Source: Anabaena sp. 4-3
GTDB taxonomy: Bacteria; Cyanobacteriota; Cyanobacteriia; Cyanobacteriales; Nostocaceae
Reading direction: 5' to 3'
Length of the DNA: 64,000 bases
Assembly (NCBI RefSeq): GCF_001597745.1
Contig: NZ_LUHJ01000065.1
Span: 1 to 64,000 of the forward strand
Shown in pieces: positions 9,257 through 18,458 of the stretch; the stretch's first letter is position 1, and every line of letters starts with the position of its first letter. The notes beneath the pieces were generated by a model that ran no database searches, had not been told where the DNA came from, and saw nothing but the letters and a program-made list of their open reading frames with translations. Both the position numbers and the translations under genes were made by a program.

Positions 9257-10000
9257 TTACCGCACAGGGAAATTGGCACTAGGATTTACAGAGTATGGGA
9301 TTCCTTCGGGTGTAGAGCTGCGTGTTGTGTCAGGAATTTCGATGTTAGCTGTGCTGACTGGTGTGTAGGAAACAGTCTTAATATTTAGTGATTGAGCTAA
9401 TTCCAAGAAATTCTTGACCGCACCTGGTTTGTAACGTTCTTCTTCTAGTTTGTCGCGCCAATAGTCGCTGTAGCGTGGTGTGACTAGATTGAAGGGTCTA
9501 TCTTTATAGCGTCGCCGTTGGTAGGGGACGATGTTCTCGCCAAAGTTGCTTTGATACTCCTCTGAATCTAATAGAGCATCAACAAAACCATCCCAGCCCA
9601 AGGTGGCTATTTTGATTGACCAAGCAATTTCTTCATCCTTATTATAAGGTGCGCGACCCAAAAGGCGTTTCAGTGCCAATTCTACAAGGCGGTAGTTCGA
9701 GTTACTTTTAATGACTAAACTCTTGAATGCCTCTGATTTGGCTATACCTCGGATGAAGTCGCGGACACTGATGGCTTTGTTCTTGAGTTGGGATTCTAAA
9801 TTACTCTGGCGGTAGAATTTCAGGATGACGTGTTCGCTGAAAGTTTGGCGATAGGCTGCCCAGATTAAGTCTTGAATGTCGCCATCATCCGCACAGTCTT
9901 CTATGCGGTAAATTTTGGGGGTATCTTCGTTAGGAACTTCGTACCCAGGAACACGCTGATTTTGAGAACTCGGTTTGTATGTAAGTAAAGGAATGGCCAT
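9257..10000 (-). CDS. cpcG2: Phycobilisome rod-core linker CpcG2
   Basis: A 247-residue rod-core linker with the PBS linker domain at residues about 15 to 180 ([59 protein letters not shown]) and a soluble C-terminal extension of about 65 residues. It is closest to CpcG1 in the N-terminal segment ([20 protein letters not shown]). It is the second of four tandem copies, which probably arose by duplication. A heptamer repeat tract separates it from cpcG1. Confidence 0.93.
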   Translation of the reverse strand: MAIPLLTYKPSSQNQRVPGYEVPNEDTPKIYRIEDCADDGDIQDLIWAAYRQTFSEHVILKFYRQSNLESQLKNKAISVRDFIRGIAKSEAFKSLVIKSNSNYRLVELALKRLLGRAPYNKDEEIAWSIKIATLGWDGFVDALLDSEEYQSNFGENIVPYQRRRYKDRPFNLVTPRYSDYWRDKLEEERYKPGAVKNFLELAQSLNIKTVSYTPVSTANIEIPDTTRSSTPEGIPYSVNPSANFPVR

Positions 10001-10021
10001 AATTTAGTTTTGTTATCAATT

Positions 10022-10084
10022 GTTGATTTGGGGACTGGGTATTGGGGACTGGGGACTGGGTATTGGGGACTGGGGACTGGGTAT
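10022..10084. repeat. GGGGACT-type heptamer repeats inside the cpc operon
   Basis: Alternating units GGGGACTG and GGTATTG are repeated about eight times in the 139-base cpcG1-cpcG2 spacer. This is a classic STRR tract of heterocystous cyanobacteria. It lies within the presumed polycistronic mRNA, so it could influence processing or the level of downstream linkers. Confidence 0.8.
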
Positions 10085-10139
10085 TAAGAATAAATTCTCC
10101 CTTGTCTCCCTTGTCTTCCTTGTCTCCCCTACACCTGTA

Positions 10140-10979
10140 CTAAGTGGTCTTGATGCCGGGTAGATAACGATAGGGCAGGGCGACAGCTACGGGTTTAACT
10201 GTGACTTCGGGGGTGGTGACTTCCCGACTGGTGTCGGGAATTTCCATATCTTTGATTTGGGAGGTAACGGAGGCAATGGTGCGCTGATAGTTCCGTTCCG
10301 GTGTGATCATTTTCCCTGCTAGTGCCATGAAGTTGGCGGGGATGGCGCGACGAATGTCTTCTTTGGTTAATGTGCCTGTGGTGCGGGCGTTGTAGAAGGA
10401 ACGTCCACCGAGGTAAATCAGGGTTTGGCGATCGCGCCAGTAAGCGTTATATCGGGGATTTACTAGGTTAAATGGTCTATCTTGATACCTACGGCGTTGA
10501 TAGGGAACAATATCATCGCCAAAGTTTTGGATGTACTCATCGCTATCCAATAGGGCATCAATGAAGCCGTGCAATCCTTTGGTAGCAATGACAATTGACC
10601 AAGCAATTTCTTCGTCTTTGTTATAAGCTGCGCGTCCTAAAAACCGCTTTAAGGTAATGTCAACTAAGCGGTAGTTAGAGTTGGTATTTGCTACTTGGGT
10701 GCGATAAACTTCTGACTTACCTAAGCCCCGGATAAAATCACGGACGCTAATTGCCCGGTGCCGTAATTGTGATTCGAGGAAGGTTTGGCGGTTGCTTTTA
10801 ATAATTAAATGTTCGCTGAAAATTTGCCGATATGCTGCCCAAATAATGCCATCAATATCGGCATCGTCGATAGCAGCAGACAGGCGATAAATTACTGGGG
10901 TATCTTCGTTAGGAACTTCATAACCCTCTACCCGTTGGTTTTGTGTAGTTGGTGAGTATTCCAAAAGTGGTATTGACAT
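10140..10979 (-). CDS. cpcG1: Phycobilisome rod-core linker CpcG1
   Basis: The longest of the four linkers at 279 residues. The PBS linker domain covers about residues 15 to 180 ([59 protein letters not shown]). A roughly 95-residue C-terminal extension (through RNYQRTIASVTSQIKDMEIPD) is expected to contact the core. It follows cpcF after an AATTCAAA repeat tract. It is the first cpcG in the operon and, from its length and position, likely the main rod-core connector. Confidence 0.93.
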   Translation of the reverse strand: MSIPLLEYSPTTQNQRVEGYEVPNEDTPVIYRLSAAIDDADIDGIIWAAYRQIFSEHLIIKSNRQTFLESQLRHRAISVRDFIRGLGKSEVYRTQVANTNSNYRLVDITLKRFLGRAAYNKDEEIAWSIVIATKGLHGFIDALLDSDEYIQNFGDDIVPYQRRRYQDRPFNLVNPRYNAYWRDRQTLIYLGGRSFYNARTTGTLTKEDIRRAIPANFMALAGKMITPERNYQRTIASVTSQIKDMEIPDTSREVTTPEVTVKPVAVALPYRYLPGIKTT

Positions 10980-11031
10980 TTTTACTTTGACCTTTTTTTA
11001 TGGGATTGGAAGGGACTGGGGACAAATCAAT

Positions 11032-11067
11032 TCAAAATTCAAAATTCAAAATTCAAAATTCAAAATT
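11032..11067. repeat. AATTCAAA tandem octamers
   Basis: About four perfect tandem copies of AATTCAAA in the cpcF-cpcG1 spacer. The same unit occurs upstream of sirB (about 21098-21126), at 53924-53940 and inside mutM. Confidence 0.8.
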
Positions 11068-11102
11068 AAGAATTTTTTTGTCGGTTTTTTGTTCCCTTTT
11101 AT

Positions 11103-11705
11103 CTATTGACTCAAAGCTAATAACACACGCGCACAGACTGCTTTTTCGGTGTCTGTGGCTAGTATTTCTTTGAGTCTAGTTTGGATTGGTTGTTGTAAAT
11201 CAGGTATTTTTGCTAAACCTTGTAAACCAACTATGGCAGCATAGCGAATCGACCATTCTGGATCTTGGGAGACAAACAGCAAGGTTTCTAAAGCTTGTTG
11301 CTGTGCTGTTTGGCTGGCAGGTTGATCTAGTTTGTGCCAATGTAAGCGTCCTAAGCCTTGGGCGGCAGCACGGCGTACACTGGGGGCAAAATCGGTAGCT
11401 GCTACGGAGATTAATACATCTAAAGCACGGGGATCTGCGATCGCTGCTAAGGTGCGGATCGAATAAGCCCGTGCGCCATAGTTGTAATCATCTATTTGGG
11501 TAAGCAACTCTGGGACTGCCACTTCTCCCAACTCTACCAGGGCGGCAGATGCGATCGCTGCTGCTGTTGGGTTGTTATAGCCAAAGACGGCTATCAAGGT
11601 AGGAATTGCAGCGACATCTTTGGCTGTTGCCAAGTTCTGTACTGCTGTCACCAGTTTTGCCGGTGTATCTGCCACAGCAACGGCATGAATTAGTTCATTA
11701 GTCAT
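11103..11705 (-). CDS. cpcF: Phycocyanobilin lyase subunit CpcF
   Basis: With CpcE it forms the heterodimeric lyase that attaches phycocyanobilin to Cys84 of alpha-phycocyanin. The 200-residue protein is a string of HEAT-like helical repeats (for example IPTLIAVFGYNNPTAAAIAS, ALDVLISVAATDFAPSVRRA, ALETLLFVSQDPEWSIRYAA). Length and position directly after cpcE support the call. The start ATG at 11705 is followed by MTNELIHAVAVADTPAKLV. The upstream spacer is filled with TAGTCAT-type repeats. Confidence 0.93.
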   Translation of the reverse strand: MTNELIHAVAVADTPAKLVTAVQNLATAKDVAAIPTLIAVFGYNNPTAAAIASAALVELGEVAVPELLTQIDDYNYGARAYSIRTLAAIADPRALDVLISVAATDFAPSVRRAAAQGLGRLHWHKLDQPASQTAQQQALETLLFVSQDPEWSIRYAAIVGLQGLAKIPDLQQPIQTRLKEILATDTEKAVCARVLLALSQ

Positions 11706-11825
11706 TAGTCATTAGTTATTAGTCAATAGTCAGTAGAGACGCGAGCAATCGTGTCTGTACAATAGTCAATAGTCAACAGTCAACAGTCAATGATTTTTGA
11801 CTATGGACTATTGACTATGGATGGT
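11700..11825. repeat. TAGTCAT/TAGTCAA heptamers plus a GTAGAGACG repeat copy
   Basis: The cpcE-cpcF spacer consists almost entirely of AGTCATT, AGTCAAT and AGTCAAC heptamers. An imperfect copy of the GTAGAGACGC...GCGTCTCTAC palindrome (11733-11760) is embedded in it. That palindrome family recurs at 39562 and inside sufD. Confidence 0.75.
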
Positions 11826-11828
11826 TGA

Positions 11829-12659
11829 CTACAACAATGAATCCATGAGGTTCATGACGCGGATGGCATCATCAGATATTGAGAGGGTATCTGACTGTTG
11901 TGGCAGTTGATGCTCTAGCAAGCCTTTGAGGGCTATGAGTTTAAAGCTATTTTCGGCTTTGGCGTTGGCGATCGCCTCTGCTGCGGCCAAATATCCAATT
12001 GCACCCAAGTCACCTAACGCCACACGGCGCAGGTTGAGGTCGTTACCTTCTAACACTTTCACCAATAGCTCTCCATATCTTGGTTGCTGTGTAAGTTGGT
12101 ACATGGCTCTAGCTGCGGCACATTGTACCCGTGGGAATGGATGCTCAAGAAATGGCTCAATCAGGGGAATCGCTTCAGTCACACCAATAGCCCCCAAAGC
12201 CTCTAAGACTGCTTCGTAGGGTTGGGTGAGATGTGGGCGGCCTGGTACTTGCACGGCCTGGGCTACACCCCCATCTAGTAATCGCATCAGTGCTGTGGCT
12301 GCTGTGGCATCTCGTAGCATTTCTAGGGATTGGGCGGCGGCTTCCCGAACATAAAAGTCGGAGCATTCCAAGCATTTTATTAAACCTGGTACAGCTTTGC
12401 GATCGCCTAATTTTCCCAAAGCTCTGGCGGCGTTACGTCTGAGAGGATATCCACCTAGTTCGGTTCTGTCGGCTTCATCCTCTAAGGCCGCAATCAGCCC
12501 ATCTACAGCAGCTGTTTCCTTAACGCGATACTTCCCCAACCACCACGCAGCATAATAGCGGAGACTTAAATCTGATGATTGCAGGTTAGCTATTGCTACT
12601 TCTGGCGTTAACTGTGGCCCGTTCTCGGTAGAAAACTCTTCCGCACTCGGTTCGATCAT
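11829..12659 (-). CDS. cpcE: Phycocyanobilin lyase subunit CpcE
   Basis: The partner of CpcF in chromophorylating (and removing bilin from) the alpha subunit of phycocyanin. This 276-residue protein has five to six HEAT/PBS-lyase repeats, such as LRYYAAWWLGKYRVKETAAV, LRRNAARALGKLGDRKAVPG, VREAAAQSLEMLRDATAATA and VQCAAARAMYQLTQQ. It starts 10 bases after the cpcD stop, so translational coupling is likely. Normal length; no anomalies seen. Confidence 0.94.
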   Translation of the reverse strand: MIEPSAEEFSTENGPQLTPEVAIANLQSSDLSLRYYAAWWLGKYRVKETAAVDGLIAALEDEADRTELGGYPLRRNAARALGKLGDRKAVPGLIKCLECSDFYVREAAAQSLEMLRDATAATALMRLLDGGVAQAVQVPGRPHLTQPYEAVLEALGAIGVTEAIPLIEPFLEHPFPRVQCAAARAMYQLTQQPRYGELLVKVLEGNDLNLRRVALGDLGAIGYLAAAEAIANAKAENSFKLIALKGLLEHQLPQQSDTLSISDDAIRVMNLMDSLL

Positions 12660-12669
12660 TGCCAGGGTG

Positions 12670-12915
12670 CTACTCTGCTTCTGCGGCTGTCAATGGCTCA
12701 ATCTTGACGATTTTGCCACCCAAGCGGGTAATCCGTTGGTATTCTTCGTTCATCCGGCTGTAGGGTACGGTAAGGAATACACTACCACTACGACGAATGT
12801 TGTATTTATTTTTGTCGGTTTCTGCGCTCTGACGCAAGCCTACGACTTCGTAACGAAATACTCGACTAGCAGATGAAGAAACGCTACCAGTCCCAAGAGT
12901 GGTTTGACCGAACAT
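12670..12915 (-). CDS. cpcD: Rod-terminating small linker CpcD
   Basis: An 81-residue CpcD-type linker that caps the core-distal end of phycocyanin rods and limits their length. It contains the CpcD domain hallmarks RVFRYEVVGLRQS, SVFLTVPYSRMNEEYQRI and the C-terminal GGKIVKIEPL. The same domain ends CpcC upstream, which fits a shared origin. It lies between cpcC and cpcE in the usual order. Confidence 0.94.
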   Translation of the reverse strand: MFGQTTLGTGSVSSSASRVFRYEVVGLRQSAETDKNKYNIRRSGSVFLTVPYSRMNEEYQRITRLGGKIVKIEPLTAAEAE

Positions 12916-12951
12916 TCTCTATCTCCTGTTGGTTTTGTTTTTTACTGCGCC

Positions 12952-13812
12952 TTACGCTGAGGTGACGCTGACGATTTTGCCACCTTGCTTGTGAATTTGC
13001 TGTATCTTGTCAGATAACCGCTCGTAAGGTACTATAAATACCGTGCTACTCCGGCGCACACTTGGGTAGCCAGGGTTACGAATTCCGGTGACTTCAATGC
13101 GGTAAACGCGATCCCCTTCGCCTACTGCATTCCCTAAGTTCTTCTTAGGAGCAACATCTGCTGAAGCCCGGAAACCCCAATTATCATTAGTTCCAGATGG
13201 GCCAATAATTGTAGAGGCACCGTTACTTGCCAACTCTCGCGCTAACCGAGACTTACTACCTTCTACTTGGGCGCGATCGCTGTTAGCATAACCACGATAC
13301 AAGCGGAACATCCGGTTGAATCCAGAGATTTTCTGACCAGTCTGAGTTTCAAACCCACGATAGTAAGGTACGATGTTATCGCCAAAATTATTCTGATACT
13401 CCCAAGAATCAATATAGGAGTCAATTTCAGCGTCGTAACCTTTACTTTGATACAGGTCTAGATGGTAAATAACTTCTGACTCATCGTAGGGAGCGCGACC
13501 CAACAAATGTTTATAGTTGAGTTCAATTAGCCGAGTTTGGAAGTTGTTGTAGAAAAATTTCTGTTTGTAGAGTTCTGATTTGGCAACGCTACGTACAAAT
13601 TCCCGCACTGTCAGATTCCCATCTCTCAACAGAGATTCTGCACTTACCAGGCGTTCTGATGCCAGTATGTAGTCATTGCCCAAAACGTGCCGATATACAG
13701 CACGAATCACTAATTCTACTTCTTCTCTGCTAGCTTTGGGGCGCAGTTCTATTTTTGGTGCGTCGCTAAAAGGCTCGGTTCCCAGCCTTGATGCTGCTGC
13801 TGTAATCGCCAT
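12952..13812 (-). CDS. cpcC: Phycocyanin rod linker CpcC
   Basis: The roughly 32-kDa rod linker that joins phycocyanin hexamers. Of its 286 residues, the N-terminal PBS linker domain covers about 15 to 185 ([59 protein letters not shown]). A C-terminal CpcD-like domain covers about 230 to 286 ([14 protein letters not shown] to [10 protein letters not shown]). A single cpcC copy is present. It is separated from cpcA by the long inverted repeat at 13872-13938. Confidence 0.95.
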
Positions 13813-13871
13813 TTGAATTTCCCCTTTTGTTGCTGGCTGAATAAAGCTTTTATTTTTGCCTACATAAAACG

Positions 13872-13938
13872 ATGCCCGGAACGAGATTCAACTGCTAGGT
13901 GACTACTACATCCAGCACTTGTACCCCTTTCCGGGCAT
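13872..13938 (-). promoter_or_regulatory. Long inverted repeat between cpcA and cpcC
   Basis: Arms ATGCCCGGAA (13872-13881) and TTCCGGGCAT (13929-13938) are perfect 10-base complements enclosing 47 bases. They sit in the 134-base cpcA-cpcC spacer, followed on the minus strand by a short T-run. This is where cyanobacterial cpc operons are expected to produce an abundant short cpcBA transcript. The structure could be a partial terminator or an mRNA-stabilising 3' end. Confidence 0.65.
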
Positions 13939-13946
13939 GAGGCTAT

Positions 13947-14438
13947 CTAGCTGAGAGCGTTGATAGCGTAGTCAATGTAGGTGTTAGCTTCGTTAGCAGC
14001 TTGACCGCCCAAGCCATGATTAGCTTTGATGTATTTCAAAGCTTCAACATACCAGCTAGGAGACAAGTCGAAGGTGCTGTTGATTTCAGCCAAACCAGCA
14101 ATTAGGTATTCATCCAAGGGGCCAGTACCACCAGCTACCAAGCTGTAGGTGATGATCCGCAGGTAGTGACCAACGTCACGAGCGCACTTGGATTTACCAC
14201 GGCTGTCAGCAGCGAACTGAGGGCCAGGGGTTTGGGTGGTGTAAGGGAATTTTTGGTAAACAGCTTGGGTTGCACCGTCGATTAAGCGTTGAGCATTAGA
14301 GGTTAAACCACGAGCAGCTTCTAAGCTAGCGGCAGCACGCTCATAACGACCACGAGCAGATTGTAATTCGGTGTTGCCTAAGAAACGGCCTTGGGTATCA
14401 GCAGCTGCAATAGCTTCGGTGATAGGGGTTTTAACCAT
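13947..14438 (-). CDS. cpcA: C-phycocyanin alpha subunit
   Basis: A 163-residue phycobiliprotein. The single bilin-binding cysteine lies in [10 protein letters not shown] (residue 85 counting Met, conventional Cys84). The start [20 protein letters not shown] and the end [13 protein letters not shown] are typical of CpcA. It pairs with CpcB into trimers and hexamers that form the light-harvesting rods. Upstream is an 86-base spacer from cpcB, and the ATG is preceded by AAGGAGAAT. The codon pattern looks like that of a highly expressed gene. Confidence 0.97.
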   Translation of the reverse strand: MVKTPITEAIAAADTQGRFLGNTELQSARGRYERAAASLEAARGLTSNAQRLIDGATQAVYQKFPYTTQTPGPQFAADSRGKSKCARDVGHYLRIITYSLVAGGTGPLDEYLIAGLAEINSTFDLSPSWYVEALKYIKANHGLGGQAANEANTYIDYAINALS

Positions 14439-14524
14439 GATGTACTATTCTCCTTGGTATTTTCGTAATTTTTGGCCTTGTTACCTAACCATGTAGGTTT
14501 GGATGCTGGGCTGTTTTATTGCTA

Positions 14525-15046
14525 TTAAGCAACAGCAGCAGCTGCACGATCAAAGTAGCTAGCTACTTCAGACATTAATGCACTGCAATCACCTTTGGTG
14601 ATACCGTTGGGATCGTTAGCGATCGCAACAGCAGCATCTTTCATTTTTTGAACGCCAACAGCTACGGAAGAACCAGGAGTACCTAATGCTATGTAGGTTT
14701 CGCGCAAGCCGTTCAAGCAACGGTCATCTAAAACGCTAGCATCGCCAGCTAAAATAGCGTAGGTGACGTAACGCAAGATGATTTCCATGTCGCGCAGACA
14801 AGCAGCCATGCGACGGTTTGTATAAGCGTTACCACCAGGAGCGATTAATTGGGGTTGCTCTTCAAACAATGCACGAGCAGCGTTGGTAACGATGGAAGAA
14901 GCGTTGCTGGTGATGCGGTTAACAACATCTAAACGCTTGTTGCCTTCTTTCACAACGTTTGCCAAAGCATCTAGTTGCTCGTTGCTCAGGAACTCGCCTC
15001 TGGAGTCAGCTTGAGAAACCACCTTGGTAAATACGTCTAATGTCAT
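14525..15046 (-). CDS. cpcB: C-phycocyanin beta subunit
   Basis: A 173-residue phycobiliprotein with both bilin cysteines: residue 83 in [11 protein letters not shown] (conventional Cys82/84) and residue 154 in GDCSALM (Cys153). The methylatable Asn in GGNAYTNRR is present. Start [20 protein letters not shown]. The ATG is preceded by AGGAGATT. It is the first gene of the cpc operon. No pecBACEF genes precede it within the 9 kb upstream, unlike the Anabaena arrangement I recall. Confidence 0.97.
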   Translation of the reverse strand: MTLDVFTKVVSQADSRGEFLSNEQLDALANVVKEGNKRLDVVNRITSNASSIVTNAARALFEEQPQLIAPGGNAYTNRRMAACLRDMEIILRYVTYAILAGDASVLDDRCLNGLRETYIALGTPGSSVAVGVQKMKDAAVAIANDPNGITKGDCSALMSEVASYFDRAAAAVA

Positions 15047-15633
15047 GGACTTTAATCTCCTAATTTTTTGTTTGAGAGATGTCTAAATTAAACTGGCTAT
15101 GTTTTATCGGTAACGGTTAACCACAGACTAGGGATCAAACTTCTTCTCTTGGTCATCTCAATTTTCTTGGCTCCTGAGTGAACGAGAAAAATGAGAAAGT
15201 GGGTTGACTTTATGAGAAGCTGGCAAACTTTATGAATTGATTGCCTTGTTTAACTTTCGTCTGTTAACTAACCCCTCCAGCTTATGTTTATACAATGCTA
15301 TAGATGCTTATTTTGTTACAAATTATGAATAAATAAGTTACACCAATAAGAACCACCTCAAATCCTTTACATACAAGGGATTTACCTGAGAAATTTGGTT
15401 GTTTTTCGTAACGTTACTTCATGATTTTGCGTTTCATAAAGATAAATTATAGTTTTAATATTTTTTTTATATTTACGGAAAGCTATAACAGGCAGTCTTT
15501 TACAGAATTATGATGCAACTTGAGCGATCGCCTTTTTTATAAACAAATATGTACTTGATTTTTCTTCACATTGCCAAATTGGCAGATTGTTGCGGGAAAA
15601 CTGGGGAAAAAAGGCGCGAAAGTTTAAGTTTTG
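15047..15633 (-). promoter_or_regulatory. cpc operon upstream region
   Basis: A 587-base non-coding region between the rluD-like gene and cpcB, both on the minus strand. The cpcB-proximal part should hold the strong cpc promoter and a long 5' leader. It is AT-rich. I see no ORF. A HIP1-like GAGCGATCGCC lies at about 15522. I do not name a specific -10/-35 pair. Confidence 0.5.
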
Positions 15634-16569
15634 CTAAGAAATTGCGACTCTACGGCGCAACACCTCTAGCAAAGTAGTGAAGCTTTGAGGTGGGGAAGCT
15701 GTGACTTCAATCAACTCTTGGGAAACAGGATGCTGTAACCGCAATCGCCAAGCGTGTAATGCTTGACCAGTCAAATTCACACCGACTGAACGCCCAGAAC
15801 TATAAACGGGGTCGCCAACAATCGGATGACCGATTTTCGCGCTATGCACACGAATTTGATGGGTACGTCCGGTTTCCAGTTGAAAATGGATGAGTGTGTA
15901 ATTTCCTAATCGTTCTTGGATACGCCAATGGGTAACAGCTGTTCTTCCACCTTGTTCTACAGGGACGATAGCCATTTTTTTGCGGTCTTGGGGATGACGA
16001 CCGATAGGTAAATCTATCGTTCCACTGTCAGTTTTGGGCGCACCGTAAACCACGCCGAGATATTCCCGACGGGCGGTTTTGGCTTGGAGTTGGGCTTGTA
16101 GATGTTGGTAGGCGATGTCTGTTTTAGCGATCGCGATCGCGCCAGTTGTATCTTTATCCAGACGATGCACAATCCCTGGACGCTGCACACCGCCAATACC
16201 TGGGAGATGCGGACAATGTGCCAACAAAGCATTTACCAGTGTGCCATCAGCATGACCCGGTGCGGGATGAACTACTAAACCTGCGGGCTTATTGAGAATG
16301 AGTAATTGCTCATCCTCATAGAGTATGTCTAAAGGTATATTTTCTGCCTTGAGTTCCAGGGGTTGAACTGCGGGAATTGCTAGGGTGATGCGATCTCCGG
16401 CTTTGAGATTGATTTTTTTAGAGGTACAGACTTGGCCATTCAGTTGAACTTGACCCTGTTCAATTAACTGCTGAATCCGAGAACGGGATAAGTCTGGTAA
16501 CTCTTGAGCCAAGTAACGGTCTAGGCGTGTACTATTTTCTTCAACTTGTAAACAGAATTCGTTAACCAT
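15634..16569 (-). CDS. RluA-family pseudouridine synthase (RluD-like)
   Basis: Converts specific uridines to pseudouridine in RNA, probably 23S rRNA if it is the RluD orthologue. An N-terminal S4 RNA-binding domain covers about residues 15 to 75 (LDRYLAQELPDLSRSRIQQLIEQGQVQLNG). The catalytic domain has the signature HRLDKDTTGAIAIAKT with the catalytic Asp, and QLETGRTHQIRVH. The 311-residue length fits the RluD/YlyB group. The exact target (RluD versus RluA/C) cannot be settled from the motifs. It lies upstream of, and co-directional with, cpcB, but the 587-base gap argues for separate transcription. Confidence 0.9.
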   Translation of the reverse strand: MVNEFCLQVEENSTRLDRYLAQELPDLSRSRIQQLIEQGQVQLNGQVCTSKKINLKAGDRITLAIPAVQPLELKAENIPLDILYEDEQLLILNKPAGLVVHPAPGHADGTLVNALLAHCPHLPGIGGVQRPGIVHRLDKDTTGAIAIAKTDIAYQHLQAQLQAKTARREYLGVVYGAPKTDSGTIDLPIGRHPQDRKKMAIVPVEQGGRTAVTHWRIQERLGNYTLIHFQLETGRTHQIRVHSAKIGHPIVGDPVYSSGRSVGVNLTGQALHAWRLRLQHPVSQELIEVTASPPQSFTTLLEVLRRRVAIS

Positions 16570-17167
16570 TGAGCGTGAGTAAATAACGACTATAAATTTT
16601 AAATTTTGCCGAAATCATCAGTTTTATCAGATTTAAACTGCTTTAAATCCTGGAATTTATCACCAAAAATTTTTCAGCCTGAATATTGATCATCACAAAT
16701 ATCTAATCAACACTCTCGCCTAAATTAAATTTAAAATACTTAATTGTTAAGAGTAATAATTCATACATATATTGTACATCTCAAGCGATGAAAACCTGAT
16801 ATTCAGGTAAATTTGAGTTGAGTAATCATAAAATGTTTGTAAAATTTGCTACTGATGGGTTTGAGCCAATATATCTAATTCAACTAATTGCTGTACTGTG
16901 AGATTAGATAGATTAATGAAATATACAAAAAATTAAGCTGATTTATGGAAAAATTTCTCCTGGTTATCAGTGGCATTGTCTCCTGTTTAGCGTGATGATG
17001 ATATGTATTTAACTGTAAATTCTCAGCTATTTATTTTGATTACTTAGGGTCAAGTCACCAGCAAAAATTAATGTACTGAATCAAATTTGATTGTGCAATT
17101 TAGCCATAAAAATATACCACATTTTTGTCAGCCGTTGATATATAAAATTGAACACTGAGTTTCACCC
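16570..17167. other. AT-rich intergenic region
   Basis: A 598-base AT-rich gap between divergent genes (rluD-like on minus, response regulator on plus). It presumably carries the promoter of the gene at 17168. I see no ORF with a ribosome-binding site, no RNA gene and no strong repeat. Confidence 0.45.
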
Positions 17168-18274
17168 ATGAAAACACTGCCTATTAGTCGATACAGATTT
17201 TTCCAGAAAATACAACCAGTAACACTGTTAAAGAAAATCACTGGCAAGACTGTAACTGGATGTTTGCAAGTGTTTAGTACATCGGGTGCTTGGTCAATGT
17301 ATGTAGAGGAAGGTAGGCTAATTTATGCTTGCTATTCAGAAAGAATGTTTGAGCCGCTTTATCGACATTTGCAGAGTTTTAGTCAAGAAATTAATACCAT
17401 ACCCAGAGAAATTAACGACCAACTACGGGCAATATTTGAGACGGGAATGGAAAATCAATCTATTCCCAACCCAGATTATCTAGCTATTTGTTGGTTAGTT
17501 AATCAAAAATATCTTAGTGCTTCACAAGCAGCCATCTTGATAGAACAGTTAGCTTTAGAAGTTTTACAGACATTTCTAGTTTTAGAAGAAGGCAGCTATG
17601 AGTTTATTCCCGAAAGCTTTTTAGATGATTTGCCTAAGTTTTGTTATTTGAATTTGCGATTATTGGTGGAACAGTGTCAACAACGTGGAAATGTTGACTA
17701 TGGTTTTAAAACAGAAACAGGTGTTCCAGAAACATCACCATACAAAGAACACACCCAGTCAATAGTTAATAGTAGACCAATCTATTATACCCAGAGTAAA
17801 CCAAGAACCGAACCAAGATTACCAAAGATAGATACTAAACGCTACCCACCTCGATCTAGCACTGGGAATTATAGCTATCAGCAAATGTCAGCCACATCTG
17901 CTGATCGAAAAGTTTATAAAATCTTTTGTATTGATGACAACCCAACAGTATTAAATACTATCAGAAGTTTTTTAGATGAGCAAATATTTTCTGTAATTGG
18001 AGTCACAGATTCCTGCAAAGCTTTAATGGAAATTTTGCGAACCAAACCAGACATCATTTTATTAGATGTTGATCTGCCTGATTTAGACGGCTATGAATTA
18101 TGTTCTCTGTTGCGTAAACATACATATTTTAAAAATACACCCATAATTATGGTAACAGCAAAAGCTGGGCTAATTGATAGAGCTAGGGCTAAGATAGTCA
18201 GAGCATCAGGTCATTTAATTAAACCTTTTACTCAAGGAGATTTACTTAAATTAATTTTTCAACATATTGTGTAA
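17168..18274 (+). CDS. PatA/PixG-type response regulator (PATAN domain plus receiver)
   Basis: A 368-residue two-domain regulator. Residues about 15 to 170 resemble the PATAN (DUF4388-like) region of PatA and PixG (LLKKITGKTVTGCLQVFSTS, then WSMYVEEGRLIYACYSE). A Ser/Pro/Arg-rich linker at about 180 to 245 leads to a receiver at about 250 to 368. The receiver keeps the acidic pair in FCIDDNP (Asp256/257), the phospho-acceptor Asp300 in ILLDVDLPD and the Lys in GHLIKPF. There is no DNA-binding domain; PixG-like proteins usually feed pilus motility or development. It is followed 184 bases later by a second, degenerate receiver, with no CheW, MCP or CheA gene nearby. Confidence 0.87.
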   Translation: MKTLPISRYRFFQKIQPVTLLKKITGKTVTGCLQVFSTSGAWSMYVEEGRLIYACYSERMFEPLYRHLQSFSQEINTIPREINDQLRAIFETGMENQSIPNPDYLAICWLVNQKYLSASQAAILIEQLALEVLQTFLVLEEGSYEFIPESFLDDLPKFCYLNLRLLVEQCQQRGNVDYGFKTETGVPETSPYKEHTQSIVNSRPIYYTQSKPRTEPRLPKIDTKRYPPRSSTGNYSYQQMSATSADRKVYKIFCIDDNPTVLNTIRSFLDEQIFSVIGVTDSCKALMEILRTKPDIILLDVDLPDLDGYELCSLLRKHTYFKNTPIIMVTAKAGLIDRARAKIVRASGHLIKPFTQGDLLKLIFQHIV

Positions 18275-18334
18275 TCACATTTCAGAATTAACAATTATGG
18301 AACTTACGCAATTGTCAAATGAAATATGTCTTTT

Positions 18335-18397
18335 AGGGTGCGTCAGACTGATTACATGCTATCAATAAATGGTTGTTTGCTATCTGACGTATCCTAC
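18335..18397. repeat. GGGTGCGTCAGA palindromic repeat, copy A
   Basis: The left part AGGGTGCGTCAGACTG (18335-18350) and the right part TATCTGACGTATCCTAC (18381-18397) form an imperfect stem. Related copies lie at 41265-41328 and 44853-44916, with a half copy at 44670. It is a dispersed repeat between the two response regulators. Confidence 0.75.
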
Positions 18398-18458
18398 TGA
18401 TACGCTAGGTGAGTCAGCCCTGAATTAAACATTAACAATTTACCCTGGAGATTCAGAA

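Noticed and set aside
12667-12876. Plus-strand frame opposite cpcD
   Set aside because: Antisense to a well-supported linker gene, with no ribosome-binding site.
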